Shown: positions 8,275 to 17,310, counted from the stretch's first letter. The stretch: 64,000 bases of DNA from Halorussus rarus (GCF_003369835.1 NZ_QPMJ01000002.1:1488001-1552000); one strand, 5' to 3'. Translations and numbers: made by a program. The notes: generated from the sequence alone by a model not told the origin.

Positions 8275-8877
8275 TCAGAAGGAAACGTTCGTCTCCATCC
8301 CCTCGGTCGCGTCGTCGAGGCCGTCCTCCTGGACGCCCTCGGTCATGCGGTCGGAGAGCTCGCGGTCCTGGAGGACGTTCTCGAACTCGTTGCGGAACTG
8401 GTCGTTGACGGTGCGGCGCTGCTGCTGGGCCTCGAGGACCCGGCGATAGCGCCGCACCGTCGACTCGCTCACGTCGAGTTGTCCGGCGCACTCGGTGGTC
8501 GACGCGTCGTCGTCGAGCAGGTCGCGGAGGTCGTCCATGTCGAACGGCGCGTCCTCGTCAGCGTCGCGGATGAGATGCAGGTCGATGCGGGCGCGCGAGA
8601 CGGTCTTGCCGAGCGACGAGTCGCCGAGCTCCCGGGCGATCTCGGCGTCCGAATCGCCGGCGTAGTACCCCCGGACGACGGTCACGAGTTCCTCGTCCGA
8701 GAGCGAGGTGCCGAAGTCGTAGCGGTCGCGCATGCGCGCGACAACCTCCTGGAGGCGCTCCTCGACCGCCGTCTCCGAACTCAGCGAGCCGTGAGTCTCC
8801 TCCTGGCGTTCGGTGACGGTCGATTCGTCGGTGACATCCATGAAGATGTCACGTAGTTCCTCTGTCTTCTCGTCCAT
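8275..8877 (-). CDS. cmi4: Conditioned medium-induced protein 4 (Cmi4), HTH protein
   Basis: A 200-residue acidic protein. The N-terminus MDEKTEELRDIFMDVTDEST and overall pattern match the haloarchaeal protein named conditioned medium-induced protein 4. Two helix-turn-helix-like segments are visible: SDEELVTVVRGYYAGDSDAE, which continues into IARELGDS, and CAGQLDVSESTVRRYRRVLE, which looks like a sigma-70 region 4 or homeodomain-like recognition helix. It is therefore probably a DNA-binding regulator linked to cell density, by analogy only. Start 8877 is supported by a strong TATA-like TTTTTATATAAG box about 30-45 bases upstream; the longer reading frame would run through that promoter. A structured repeat follows immediately after the stop. 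Confidence 0.85.
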   Translation of the reverse strand: MDEKTEELRDIFMDVTDESTVTERQEETHGSLSSETAVEERLQEVVARMRDRYDFGTSLSDEELVTVVRGYYAGDSDAEIARELGDSSLGKTVSRARIDLHLIRDADEDAPFDMDDLRDLLDDDASTTECAGQLDVSESTVRRYRRVLEAQQQRRTVNDQFRNEFENVLQDRELSDRMTEGVQEDGLDDATEGMETNVSF

Positions 8878-8948
8878 TCTCCTATGGTGTGGGTGCCTCG
8901 TCACCCTTATATAAAAAGGTGGCGGCGGTCCGAAGGCGGCGCGAGCTT

Positions 8949-8978
8949 CGTCAACCGAACCTTTCATTCCGGTTGACG
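8949..8978. promoter_or_regulatory. BirA-like operator upstream of bioY
   Basis: A perfect inverted repeat, CGTCAACCG - 12 bases - CGGTTGACG. Read as GTCAACC-N14-GGTTGAC, it has the arm order and 14-base spacing known for BirA operators of biotin genes. It ends 15 bases before the bioY start codon, where a repressor would cover the promoter. The neighbouring cmi4 starts divergently about 70 bases away. Confidence 0.7.
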
Positions 8979-8992
8979 GAGCACGGTCGAGT

Positions 8993-9577
8993 ATGAGTAC
9001 GGACACTGCCTCAGTCGAACTGGTCGGCGAAGAGACCGCGGGGAACGTCGCGCGCGCGGCGCTGCTGGCCGCGCTGACCGGGGCGTTCGCCTACGTCTCG
9101 TTCCCGAACCCCATCTCGCCGGCGCCCGTGACACTGCAGGTGCTCGGCGTCTTCCTCGCCGGACTCCTGCTCGGACCGGTCTGGGGCGGCGCGTCCATGG
9201 TCCTGTACCTCGCCGCCGGAGCGGTGGGTGCACCGGTCTTCTCGGGCGGCTCGGCCGGAGTCGCGGTGCTCTGGGTGCAGCCCACGAGCGGCTACCTCTG
9301 GTCGTACCCGATCGCGGCGTCCGCCGTCGGCGCCGTCGTCCACGGCGGCCTGCGGATTCGGGACCCCGCCGAGCGGAGCCTCGTCCGGCTCGTCGCCGCG
9401 ATGGTCGTCGGGACCGCGGTCATCTACGCCTTCGGCGTGGTCGGTCTCGCGCTGGTGCTCGACATGTCGCTCCGGACGGCGTTCGTCGCCGGCGCGGCCG
9501 CGTTCATCCCTGCCGAGGCGTTCAAGATCGCGGCCGCGGTGGGCGTGGTCCGGAGCGACCAGATCGCCGCCGCGTAG
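8993..9577 (+). CDS. bioY: Biotin transporter substrate-binding subunit BioY
   Basis: A 194-residue integral membrane protein, the S-component of the biotin ECF transporter. It shows the BioY signature: FPNPISPAPVTLQVLGVFLA, then LLGPVWGGASMVLYLAAGAV, GAPVFSGGSAG and the PTSGYLWSYPIAA segment that lines the biotin pocket. About six membrane helices are predicted by eye. Start ATG 8993 sits just downstream of the BirA-like palindrome. It is the first gene of a three-gene operon with the ATPase and EcfT genes, so a dedicated, complete biotin importer is present. Confidence 0.93.
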   Translation: MSTDTASVELVGEETAGNVARAALLAALTGAFAYVSFPNPISPAPVTLQVLGVFLAGLLLGPVWGGASMVLYLAAGAVGAPVFSGGSAGVAVLWVQPTSGYLWSYPIAASAVGAVVHGGLRIRDPAERSLVRLVAAMVVGTAVIYAFGVVGLALVLDMSLRTAFVAGAAAFIPAEAFKIAAAVGVVRSDQIAAA

Positions 9578-9597
9578 CGATCCTCGGACGATCCCAG

Positions 9598-10326
9598 ATG
9601 ATAGAGACCCGCAACCTGGTCCACCGGTACGGCGACGACGGCCCGGCGGCGGTCGACGGCGTCTCGCTGTCGATCGCCGACGCCGAGTTCGTCCTGCTGG
9701 CCGGCCCCAACGGATCGGGCAAGTCCACGCTGGTCCGGCACTTCAACGGCCTGCTCGCCCCCGACGAGGGTGACGTTCTGGTCGACGATACTCCGGTCGG
9801 CGAGGACCTGGTGGCCGCCCGTACGAAGGTCGGGATGGTGTTCCAGCAGCCCCGCGACGGCTTCGTCGCGGCCACGGTGGGCGCCGACGTGGCGTTCGGT
9901 CCCGAGAACCTGGGGCTGGCCCACGACGAGATCGACCGCCGGGTCGAGGCGGCGCTGGCCGCGGTGAACATGGCCGACCGGCGCGAGGAGCGCATCGACG
10001 AGCTCTCGGGCGGCGAGCGCGAGCGGGTGGCCATCGCGGGGGCGCTGGCAATGGAGCCCGACCACCTCGTGCTGGACGAACCGTTCACCGGGCTCGACGC
10101 GCCCGCGCGCGAGTCGGTGGTCGACCAGTTGCGGGCGCTCGGGGAGTCCGGCACCGGCGTCGTCCTCGTCACGCACGACCTCCGGGACGCCGTCGACCTC
10201 GCGGACAGGGTCGTCGCGCTCGCCGACGGGCGAGTGGCCGCGGACGGGACGCCCGACGAGGCCCGCGATCGTCTGCCCGACCTCGGGATACGAGTGCCGC
10301 CGCGGAGGGCGACCGAGCGACCGTGA
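9598..10326 (+). CDS. bioM: Biotin ECF transporter ATP-binding protein (BioM/EcfA)
   Basis: A 242-residue ABC ATPase. Visible motifs: Walker A GPNGSGKST near residue 40, Q-loop VFQQPRDGFVA, signature LSGGERERVAIAGALA, Walker B HLVLDEPFTGLDA and switch His in LVTHD. The ATPase drives the EcfT scaffold and BioY. The gene follows bioY by about 20 bases and overlaps the EcfT gene by four bases (GTGA), consistent with an obligate complex. Biotin specificity is inferred from the bioY neighbour and the BirA-like operator. Confidence 0.92.
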   Translation: MIETRNLVHRYGDDGPAAVDGVSLSIADAEFVLLAGPNGSGKSTLVRHFNGLLAPDEGDVLVDDTPVGEDLVAARTKVGMVFQQPRDGFVAATVGADVAFGPENLGLAHDEIDRRVEAALAAVNMADRREERIDELSGGERERVAIAGALAMEPDHLVLDEPFTGLDAPARESVVDQLRALGESGTGVVLVTHDLRDAVDLADRVVALADGRVAADGTPDEARDRLPDLGIRVPPRRATERP

Positions 10327-11030
10327 CGCTCAGCTACCGGCCGGGCGACTCGTTCGCCCACCGGCTCGACCCCCGGACGAAGCTGGGCTTCCAGGTCGCG
10401 TTCGCGGTCGCGGCGTTCGCACACACCACGCCGGCGGGGCTAGCGGCGCTGACGGCGGTGACGGTCGGAGTACTCCGGAGCTCCGGGCTGTCGGCTCGCC
10501 GGGCGCTCGTCGAGTACCGGTTCGTCTTCCCGTTCCTGGTCGCCGGCCCCGTCCTCTCGGCGCTGACGCTGGGGCCGCCGTGGGTCCGGTGGGAGCCGGG
10601 GTTCGACACCGCGCTCGCCAGCTACCGGGTCGTCCTGGTCCTGCTCGTGAGCGCCGCCTACCTGCGGACGACCCCCATTAGAGACTCGCGGGCCGCCATC
10701 CAGCACCTCGTTCCGGGCAGGGCCGGCCGGCTGCTCGGCACCGGCGTCGGCTTCGTCTTCCGGTTCCTGCCGGTACTGCAGGCCGACCTCCGGCGGATCC
10801 GCGACGCCTCGGCCGCTCGACTGGGCGACCAGCGGGCGCTCACGAGTCGGATGCGGCTCGTGGGGGTCGCGGGGCTGGCGCGGGCGCTCTCGCGGGCCGA
10901 CCGGTTCGCGCTGGCGCTCCGGGCCCGGTGTTTCTCGTGGAACCCGACGCTGCCGCCGCTGTCGTTCTCGCGGTCCGACCTGCCCGCGCTGGCGGCCGGG
11001 CTCGCGCTGCTGGCGTGGGCAGTCGCGTGA
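10323..11030 (+). CDS. bioN: Biotin ECF transporter transmembrane scaffold (BioN/EcfT)
   Basis: A 235-residue membrane protein of the CbiQ/EcfT family. The N-terminus (SYRPGDSFAHRLDPRTKLGF) and the coupling-helix region with Ala-Arg motifs (SRADRFALALRARCFSWNP) are typical. Hydrophobic segments fall at about 20-60, 75-110 and the C-terminus. The GTG start at 10323 overlaps the ATPase stop (GTGA), so translation is coupled. It is the last gene of the bioY operon; about 160 bases separate it from the next gene. Confidence 0.9.
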   Translation: MTLSYRPGDSFAHRLDPRTKLGFQVAFAVAAFAHTTPAGLAALTAVTVGVLRSSGLSARRALVEYRFVFPFLVAGPVLSALTLGPPWVRWEPGFDTALASYRVVLVLLVSAAYLRTTPIRDSRAAIQHLVPGRAGRLLGTGVGFVFRFLPVLQADLRRIRDASAARLGDQRALTSRMRLVGVAGLARALSRADRFALALRARCFSWNPTLPPLSFSRSDLPALAAGLALLAWAVA

Positions 11031-11188
11031 GTTCCGGAACCGAATCTGACGCTCGGAGACGGGCCGGCGCGGTCGTCGCCGAGGTGGCGCGGCTCTGAAC
11101 GGAGAACTATAAACTCCGCGTCCGTTTTCTCGCGGGGGGACGGCCTGAGTCGGTAAAACTTAAGCGAATCGTGTTCCCCGTGTAGAAC

Positions 11189-13375
11189 ATGGCAAGATTC
11201 GTGCTGGCGCAGGCGGGGGCCGAGACGACCCGGCCGACGTTCTGGCAGATCGGCCACATCGGCGAGGCCATCTTCTACTACCTCTCGGCGGTGGCGATAG
11301 CCATCTTCCTGTTCGGGCTCTACGAGCGGTTCGCCACGTACGCGACGGGGACCGAGTCGTGGTTCGACCGCCTCGACGACCTGTCGGGCCGGGTCGCCTC
11401 GGCGACGAAGATCGTCTTCTCGAACCAGAAGCAGTTCGACCGGGACCTCTACGCGGGACTGATGCACGCGTTCATCTTCTGGGGCTTCCTGACCCTGCTC
11501 ATCGGGACGACCATCCTGGCCATCGACATGGATATCTGGACGAAGGCGCTCGGCCAGGAGTCGTTCTTCGAGGGGGCGTTCTACCTCTCGTACTCGCTGG
11601 TGATGGACGCGATGGGCCTGCTGTTCGTCGTCGGGGTCGGCATGGCCATCTACCGGCGCTACTGGGTCCAGAACCGCCGGCTCTGGGGCCGCCACACCTC
11701 GGTCGAGGACGACCTGTTCGTCTGGACGCTGTTCCTGCTGGGCGTCGGCGGCTACCTCACCGAGGGCGTCCGCATCCTCGGGACGAGCGCCACGCGAAAC
11801 GTCTCGTTCGAGACGGTCAGCTTCGTCGGCTGGTTCGTCTACGACGTGATGCGGGCGGTCGGCGTCACCCCCGAAATGGCGACCGCGGCCTACCCCGTGG
11901 TCTGGTGGTCCCACGCCGTCCTGGCGCTGGCGTTCGTCGCCTCGGTGCCGTACGCCAAGCCGTTCCACATGATCTCGTCGTTCGCCAACGTCGTCACCCG
12001 CGACGAGAAGGCGGGCAAGCGCCTGCCGGGCGTCCCCGACGACGCCAGCCCCGAGGAGATCGGCCACGGCTCCATCGAGGACTTCTCGTGGAAGGAACTG
12101 CTCGACCACGACGCCTGCACCAAGTGCGGGCGCTGCTCGTCGGTCTGCCCCGCGAAGGCCTCCGACCGGCCGCTCGACCCGCGGGACGTCATCCTCGACC
12201 TGAAGCGGTACCGCGAGGACCGGGACGCCGGCCGGGTCGAGGACATCCCCATCATCACCGACACCACGACCGACCAGACGTACTCGCCGGAGGGCGTGAC
12301 CGAGGCGGTGGCCGACGGGGGTACCGCGACCGCCGACTCGGTCGTCGCGAGCGAGACCATGGAGGCGTGCATGTCCTGCATGGCCTGCATGGACGCCTGC
12401 CCGGTCGAGATCGAGCACGTCGAGCAGTTCACTCAGATGAACCGCCGGCTGACCGAGTCGGGCCAGATGGACCCGAACGTCCAGGACACGATGATGAACG
12501 TGTTCCAGAACGGCAACACGTTCGGCGAGCCCGAGCGCAAGCGGCCCGAGTGGGCCGACGAGTTGGACTTCGAGATTCCGGACGCCCGCGACGAGCCGGT
12601 CGAGTACCTCTGGTACGTCGGCGACTACCCCAGCTTCGACGAGCGAAATCGGAAGGTGGCGCGGTCGCTGGCGACCATCTTGGAGAAGTCGGGCGTCGAC
12701 TACGGCATCCTCTACGAGGACGAACAGGCCGACGGCAACGACGTGCGCCGCGTCGGCGAGGAGGGCCTCTACGAGATGCTCGTGGAGGACAACGCCGCCG
12801 CCATCCAGGACTGCGAGTACGACAAGATCGTCTGCACCGACCCCCACAGCTACAACACCTTCAAGAACGAGTATCCGGAGTTCGACGCCTGCGAGTGGAC
12901 GGAGGACGACGTGTTCCACTACACCCAGGTCGTCGAGGAACTGTTCACCGAACTCGGCCTGACGGGGTCGGAGCTCGACTACACCGTCACCTACCACGAC
13001 CCGTGCCACCTCGGCCGGTACAACGACGAGTACGAGGCCCCGCGCGAGATCGTGAGGGCGACGGGCTGCGAGCTCGACGAGATGCCGCGCAACCGCGACA
13101 ACTCCTTCTGCTGCGGCGGCGGCGGGGGCGGCCTCTGGATGGACTTCGACGAGGACCCCAAGCCGAGCGAGGAGCGGCTGCGCGAAGCCCTCAACGACAC
13201 CGACGCCGGCAGCCGGGTCGAGAAGTTCGTCGTGGCCTGCCCGATGTGCATGACGATGTACGAGGACGGCCGCAAGACCGGCGGCTACGAGGACGACATC
13301 GACATCGTGGACGTCTCGGAGCTACTGGTCGAGGCCATCGGCGCGAAGGAGCGCGTCGAGGTCGCGGCGGACTGA
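11189..13375 (+). CDS. Membrane-bound HdrD/GlpC-like Fe-S oxidoreductase
   Basis: A 728-residue protein with three parts. Residues about 20-265 hold five to six membrane helices resembling a NarI/HdrE-type cytochrome b subunit. Residues about 305-420 hold two 4Fe-4S motifs, CTKCGRCSSVCP (Cys near 310) and CMSCMACMDACP (near 394). The C-terminal part holds a CCG domain with CHLGRYNDEYEAP, then FCCGGGGGGLW (near 640) and CPMCMTMYEDG; the first CCG repeat is degenerate. Such fusions are annotated as heterodisulfide-reductase-related or GlpC-like and are thought to pass electrons between a soluble dehydrogenase and the quinone pool. The physiological donor is unknown. A TAAAACTTAA box lies about 30 bases upstream. 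The gene is monocistronic. Confidence 0.88.
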   Translation: MARFVLAQAGAETTRPTFWQIGHIGEAIFYYLSAVAIAIFLFGLYERFATYATGTESWFDRLDDLSGRVASATKIVFSNQKQFDRDLYAGLMHAFIFWGFLTLLIGTTILAIDMDIWTKALGQESFFEGAFYLSYSLVMDAMGLLFVVGVGMAIYRRYWVQNRRLWGRHTSVEDDLFVWTLFLLGVGGYLTEGVRILGTSATRNVSFETVSFVGWFVYDVMRAVGVTPEMATAAYPVVWWSHAVLALAFVASVPYAKPFHMISSFANVVTRDEKAGKRLPGVPDDASPEEIGHGSIEDFSWKELLDHDACTKCGRCSSVCPAKASDRPLDPRDVILDLKRYREDRDAGRVEDIPIITDTTTDQTYSPEGVTEAVADGGTATADSVVASETMEACMSCMACMDACPVEIEHVEQFTQMNRRLTESGQMDPNVQDTMMNVFQNGNTFGEPERKRPEWADELDFEIPDARDEPVEYLWYVGDYPSFDERNRKVARSLATILEKSGVDYGILYEDEQADGNDVRRVGEEGLYEMLVEDNAAAIQDCEYDKIVCTDPHSYNTFKNEYPEFDACEWTEDDVFHYTQVVEELFTELGLTGSELDYTVTYHDPCHLGRYNDEYEAPREIVRATGCELDEMPRNRDNSFCCGGGGGGLWMDFDEDPKPSEERLREALNDTDAGSRVEKFVVACPMCMTMYEDGRKTGGYEDDIDIVDVSELLVEAIGAKERVEVAAD

Positions 13376-13477
13376 CTCCTCTCGCTGCTCGTCTTCTCGA
13401 CGGCGCCGAAGCTTCGGGAGTGGCTACCGGAGTGACCGGGTTCTCGAAAAAGACTGCCGCACCCATCGCGGCAGAGA

Positions 13478-13532
13478 TGCGCTCGCGTGACGTTCATTGC
13501 ATGGCACGCGATGAGGTCGGCACGCGAGCGCA
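13478..13532. terminator. Long hairpin between convergent genes
   Basis: Perfect 12-base arms (TGCGCTCGCGTG and CACGCGAGCGCA) flank 31 bases that contain a second, nearly perfect stem (TTCATTGC / GCGATGA). A smaller hairpin (CTGCCGC / GCGGCAG, 13454-13474) lies just before it. The position between the convergent Fe-S oxidoreductase and DedA genes fits a bidirectional transcription barrier. No U-run follows, so the terminator role is inferred. The rest of the 280-base gap holds no gene. Confidence 0.5.
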
Positions 13533-13655
13533 ATCTGGGTTACGTACCGCTGCTTGTTAGGTCTGACGCATACCAGTTCGCGGAGAAACGCGTTTCGATA
13601 GCGAGTCGAGTTGTGTCGGCCTCCGAGCTAAATCCCGAACCTCCCAGACCCGGAC

Positions 13656-14381
13656 TCAGAGGAACCCGAAGAGTCCGAGTTCGAGCGCGTACAGCGCGGC
13701 GGCCGCGAGCCACGTCTGGAAGATCAGGGTGCCGAGCGCCGAGAGGACGATGAACTCCCCGTCGTTCATCTCCGCGAAGCCGGCGGGCACCGTGAGCATC
13801 CCGCGGGTGAACAGCAGCGCGTTGCTCACCGGGACGACGACCCGGCCCCACTTCTGGAACCAGCCGTCGAAGCGGTCGAGCTGGCCCTCGTCGATGCGGA
13901 ACCACCGCTTCTCCAGCAGGTACTCCCGGCCGCCGCGCTTGGCCAGCAGGAACAGCGCGTACTGGCCGATGGTCGCGCCGACCACCGCGACGCCGATGAC
14001 CGCCGCGATGGAGGCGTAGTCGGTCGCCGACTCCGCGAGCAGGGTGACGCCCAGCGGGACGAGGCTCTCGCTCGGCGCGAAGTACAGCAGCATCGCGCCC
14101 TCCAGGATCAGGATGAGGAAGAGCGCGAGCAGGCCGTACTGGTCGAGCCACTGCCTGGCGAGCTCCTCGTTCCCGACGAAGAACAGGCCGACGCCGACGA
14201 CCGCCGCGAGGACGACGCCGACCGCGAGCAGCAGGAGTCCGTTGTCGGCGAAGAACTGCCGGATAGCGCCGGGTTCGGTCGCGTTCGACAGCAGGACGCC
14301 GGCGACGAACGGAATGCACGCGAGCAGGGCCGCTCCGAGGGCTATCGGCGCGTCGGCGACGAGGGCGAACGGGGACAGCAT
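13656..14381 (-). CDS. DedA/VTT-domain membrane protein
   Basis: A 241-residue membrane protein with the DedA (SNARE-associated/VTT) core: YFAPSESLVPLGVTLLAE (the E/P-S-E re-entrant motif), GATIGQYALFLLAKRGGREYL with the G-x-x-x-G and basic end, and RFDGWFQKWGRVVVPVSNAL followed by LFTRGMLTVPAGFAEM, the F/R-P-x-x-R-x-x-x-x-x-x-A-G-like second loop. An extra N-terminal membrane segment precedes the core. DedA proteins are linked to lipid flipping and membrane proton balance; the haloarchaeal substrate is unknown. It faces the Fe-S oxidoreductase tail to tail across a hairpin. Confidence 0.88.
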   Translation of the reverse strand: MLSPFALVADAPIALGAALLACIPFVAGVLLSNATEPGAIRQFFADNGLLLLAVGVVLAAVVGVGLFFVGNEELARQWLDQYGLLALFLILILEGAMLLYFAPSESLVPLGVTLLAESATDYASIAAVIGVAVVGATIGQYALFLLAKRGGREYLLEKRWFRIDEGQLDRFDGWFQKWGRVVVPVSNALLFTRGMLTVPAGFAEMNDGEFIVLSALGTLIFQTWLAAAALYALELGLFGFL

Positions 14382-14503
14382 TCGTGACTGTCGTATCGAC
14401 AGGGGTGACTAAAGGCGTTGTGACCCCGACTCAGCGATGCGTTTGCGGGGGGTTGTCCCGAAGGAATCGACGGTAGTGACCGAGATGTGGCGAAAACGGT
14501 GTA

Positions 14504-14531
14504 GAAAGCCCCCGCCGCTCGCGGCCCTTCC
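14504..14531 (-). repeat. Collapsed copy of structured repeat A
   Basis: Read on the minus strand this is GGAAGGGCCGCGAGCGGC followed by GGGGGCTTTC. It has the same two ends as the longer repeats at 37381 and 62011 (GAAAGGGGCCG ... CGGGGGCTTTC) but only a short middle. It lies in the 250-base gap between the DedA start and hemB, which otherwise holds no gene. Confidence 0.55.
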
Positions 14532-14632
14532 AGTTCCGCCCGGATGAGCGCCCGCCGGGAGAAGGATTCCGAGAGATTCCCGAGCGTTCCGCGAGCGACG
14601 CGGTTTTGACACCTGCGCCGCAACATCCGGAC

Positions 14633-15619
14633 ATGAATCTCACCGACCGGCCCCGCCGGCTCCGGCGGGACGGCATCCGCGGGATGGTCAGCGAGACCGA
14701 CGTGGACGCCTCGGACCTCATCGCGCCCGTCTTCGTCGACGCGACGACCGACGAGCGCGTCCCCATCGAGTCGATGCCCGGCCACGACCGCGTCCCGGTC
14801 GACGACGCGGTCGCCCGGGTCGAGGAGGTGCGCGAGACCGGCGTCGAGGCGGTCATGGTCTTCGGCATCCCCGAATCGAAGGACGAGCGCGGCACCCGGG
14901 CGTGGGCCGAGGACGGCGTGGTGCAGGAGGCGGTCCGCCGGATCTCCGCGGAGACCGACGCCTACGTCATCACCGACGTCTGCCTCTGCGAGTACACGAG
15001 CCACGGCCACTGCGGGGTGCTCGAGGACGGCGCGGGCCCCGAATCCGACCCCCGCCTCACGGTCCGGAACGACGAGACGCTCGACCTGCTGGCCCGGACT
15101 GCCGTCTCCCACGCCGAGGCCGGGGCCGACATGGTCGCGCCCTCGGCGGCGATGGACGGGATGGTCGGGGCCATCCGCGAGGACCTCGACGACGCCGGTT
15201 TCTCGGACGTCCCCATCATGAGCTACGCCGCCAAGTTCGAGTCGGCGTTCTACGGCCCGTTCCGGGACGCCGCCGACGGCGCGCCCGCGTTCGGCGACCG
15301 GCGCCACTACCAGATGGATCCCGCGAACCGCCGGGAGGCGCTGCGGGAGGTCCGACTCGACGTCGAGCAGGGCGCCGACGTGCTGATGGTCAAGCCCGCG
15401 CTCCCGTACCTCGACGTGGTGCGGGACGTCCGCGAGGAGTTCGACCACCCGGTCGCGGCGTACAACGTCTCGGGCGAGTACGCGATGCTCCACGCCGCGG
15501 CCGAGAACGGGTGGCTGGACTTGGAGGAGGTCGCGTTGGAGTCGCTGGTGTCGATGAAGCGCGCCGGGGCGGATTTGATTCTGACGTACTTCGCCGAGGA
15601 CGTGGCCGACGCGCTCTGA
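14633..15619 (+). CDS. hemB: Delta-aminolevulinic acid dehydratase (porphobilinogen synthase)
   Basis: A 328-residue enzyme joining two 5-aminolevulinates into porphobilinogen in haem and corrin synthesis. It carries the metal-site segment [14 protein letters not shown] (three cysteines, the zinc-type form), the catalytic lysines in [18 protein letters not shown] and [10 protein letters not shown], and the YNVSGEYAM loop. Start 14633 ([19 protein letters not shown]) is the family start; an upstream TTG would add nine residues without support. It stands alone here, but hemL, hemC and hemD follow within about 12 kb, so the early pathway is loosely clustered. Confidence 0.95.
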   Translation: MNLTDRPRRLRRDGIRGMVSETDVDASDLIAPVFVDATTDERVPIESMPGHDRVPVDDAVARVEEVRETGVEAVMVFGIPESKDERGTRAWAEDGVVQEAVRRISAETDAYVITDVCLCEYTSHGHCGVLEDGAGPESDPRLTVRNDETLDLLARTAVSHAEAGADMVAPSAAMDGMVGAIREDLDDAGFSDVPIMSYAAKFESAFYGPFRDAADGAPAFGDRRHYQMDPANRREALREVRLDVEQGADVLMVKPALPYLDVVRDVREEFDHPVAAYNVSGEYAMLHAAAENGWLDLEEVALESLVSMKRAGADLILTYFAEDVADAL

Positions 15620-15852
15620 GAGAACTCGGCCGTCTCCGGCGGTCCGAGCGACGGCCGCCGGGGTTACCGGTAGTTGGCAAGAGAATTCCGCCACCGGTTC
15701 GAAGTAGAGAAAGTCACGATTAGTACGGAGCGTGTGTTCGTAAGGGTCGTGTATCACCGCTCTCCTCCTCCGCCGGTTACCGACGCCAGCCGTATGAGGC
15801 GAGCCGAACGAGTGGGAACGAGACGCCCCCGGCACTGGACGGAGTCTCGCAG

Positions 15853-16731
15853 TCAGTCGTGGGAGGGTGCTTCGATTTCACCCACGTTCGTGATTTCGAG
15901 TCCGCCGGAGAGTTCGGTGTTGGGGTACGGCATGTCGAGCTCTTCGGCGTCGAACCGCTCTTTGACCGCCTCGACGAACCGGGCGCGGATCGCGCCGTAG
16001 CTACTCTCGTTCGGGTCGATCCAGACCCGTCCCGACAGCACGACCGCCGAGTCACCCAACTCCGTGACCGGGGCCGACGGCGCGGGGTCAGCGAGTACCC
16101 CGCCGATGCGCGCCCCTTCGTCGATGATGGCCTCCCGCGCCTGTTCGATGTCGTCGTCGTATCCGATACCGAAATCGCAGGCCACCCGGCGTTCGTCGTT
16201 GGCCACGTTGTTCAGGACTGCTGCGCTGGCGAGGTCGCTGTTCGGCACCGTCACCAGTTCGTTGTCGAACGTGTCCAACTTGGTCGTTCGGAGATTCACT
16301 TCCCGAACCACACCGCTGTTGCCGCTCCATTCGATCCAATCGCCAACGGTGAATGGTTCGTCCTGAATGATGAAGATGCCCGCGACGAAGTTGGAGAGCA
16401 GGTCTTGGGCGGCGAAGCCGACGGCGAGCGCGAGCGCTCCGGCCAAGGTTGCGAACGCGGCGAGGACGACCCCGAAGCCAGCGACCGTTGCGGCCAGCGC
16501 GACCGCCACTACAGCAGTAATCGCGGCAGTTATGGTCACCGCGAGATTGATGAGTAATTCGTCAAAGTCGCGGTGTTCGAGGCCGCGACGCACGGCGCGG
16601 GTCATGAAGTATTTCCCGAGCCAGTAAATGACGGCGAAGACGACGATGAACAACACGACAGTCGTGACGGCACTGACGATTGCTGGTTGGTACTGCTGTG
16701 GGTCGAGTGGCAATCCTTGCAGCGGTATCAT
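15853..16731 (-). CDS. Small-conductance mechanosensitive channel (MscS family)
   Basis: A roughly 292-residue protein. About three membrane helices come first; the third is the Gly/Ala-rich pore helix (FATLAGALALAVGFAAQDLL). The MscS beta domain follows (IIQDEPFTVGDWIEWSGNSG, then VVREVNLRTTKLDT and VTVPNSDLA), then the alpha-beta C-terminal domain. It releases solutes on osmotic down-shock. The start is uncertain: Met at 16731 is preferred because an A/T-rich box sits about 25 bases upstream, but an in-frame ATG at 16761 would add ten residues. Codon use is visibly less GC-biased than that of neighbouring genes, which hints at acquisition. Convergent with hemB across about 230 bases that hold no gene. 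Confidence 0.88.
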   Translation of the reverse strand: MIPLQGLPLDPQQYQPAIVSAVTTVVLFIVVFAVIYWLGKYFMTRAVRRGLEHRDFDELLINLAVTITAAITAVVAVALAATVAGFGVVLAAFATLAGALALAVGFAAQDLLSNFVAGIFIIQDEPFTVGDWIEWSGNSGVVREVNLRTTKLDTFDNELVTVPNSDLASAAVLNNVANDERRVACDFGIGYDDDIEQAREAIIDEGARIGGVLADPAPSAPVTELGDSAVVLSGRVWIDPNESSYGAIRARFVEAVKERFDAEELDMPYPNTELSGGLEITNVGEIEAPSHD

Positions 16732-16815
16732 AGCCGCCAACTGAATACAATGGATAATCATGAAAAACTGTCGCCTCCTGAACCCCCGTCCAGCGGACTG
16801 CGCTACGAATCACCG

Positions 16816-17310
16816 TTACTCCGGACCCGCAGTCATCTCGGTGAGTTCGGCGCCACAGGACGCGCAGGAGAGCACGTACGTCTCGCCGCCGTCGCGCTCC
16901 TCGTAGTCGCGGTCGGTCTCCTCGCCGCACTCCGGACACTCCTCCTCGATGATGGCGCCGTCGGCCGCCTTGGGCGCCCCGACCGCGACGATTCGCGCGG
17001 GCTCCTCGCCCGCCGCGACCGCGCGCTGGCGGGCCTCCGGCGGGACGAAGAACGCCTCCCCCGATTCGACGCGGTAGTCACCGTCGGGGGTCTCGACGCG
17101 GATCTCGCCCGCGAGGACGTACAGCAGTTCCTCGTGGTCCGGGTGGCGGTGCTCGCCCCAGGGCAGTTGCTGGCCGGGGTCGGCGACGAACACGTTGAAG
17201 CCGAACTCGGTGGCGCCGACCGCCTCGTCGACCTCCTTCTTGCGCCGGGTGGGGTTCGGGGCGTCGGGCAAATCGTCGACCGCGACCTTGCGGAACTCGC
17301 CGTCGGTCAT
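16816..17310 (-). CDS. Cupin-domain protein with C-terminal zinc ribbon
   Basis: A 164-residue protein. Residues about 35-110 form a cupin barrel (WGEHRHPDHEELLYVLAGEI with metal-ligand His/Glu spacing, then GEAFFVPPEARQRAV). The C-terminus adds a four-cysteine ribbon (CPECG ... CASCG). The start at 17310 (MTDGEFRKVAVDDLP) fits the domain; a longer reading frame runs into the amtB promoter region. Single-domain cupins bind a metal and may be enzymes or sensors; the ligand is unknown. The gene is divergent from the ammonium transporter, sharing a 280-base intergenic region. Confidence 0.83.
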   Translation of the reverse strand: MTDGEFRKVAVDDLPDAPNPTRRKKEVDEAVGATEFGFNVFVADPGQQLPWGEHRHPDHEELLYVLAGEIRVETPDGDYRVESGEAFFVPPEARQRAVAAGEEPARIVAVGAPKAADGAIIEEECPECGEETDRDYEERDGGETYVLSCASCGAELTEMTAGPE

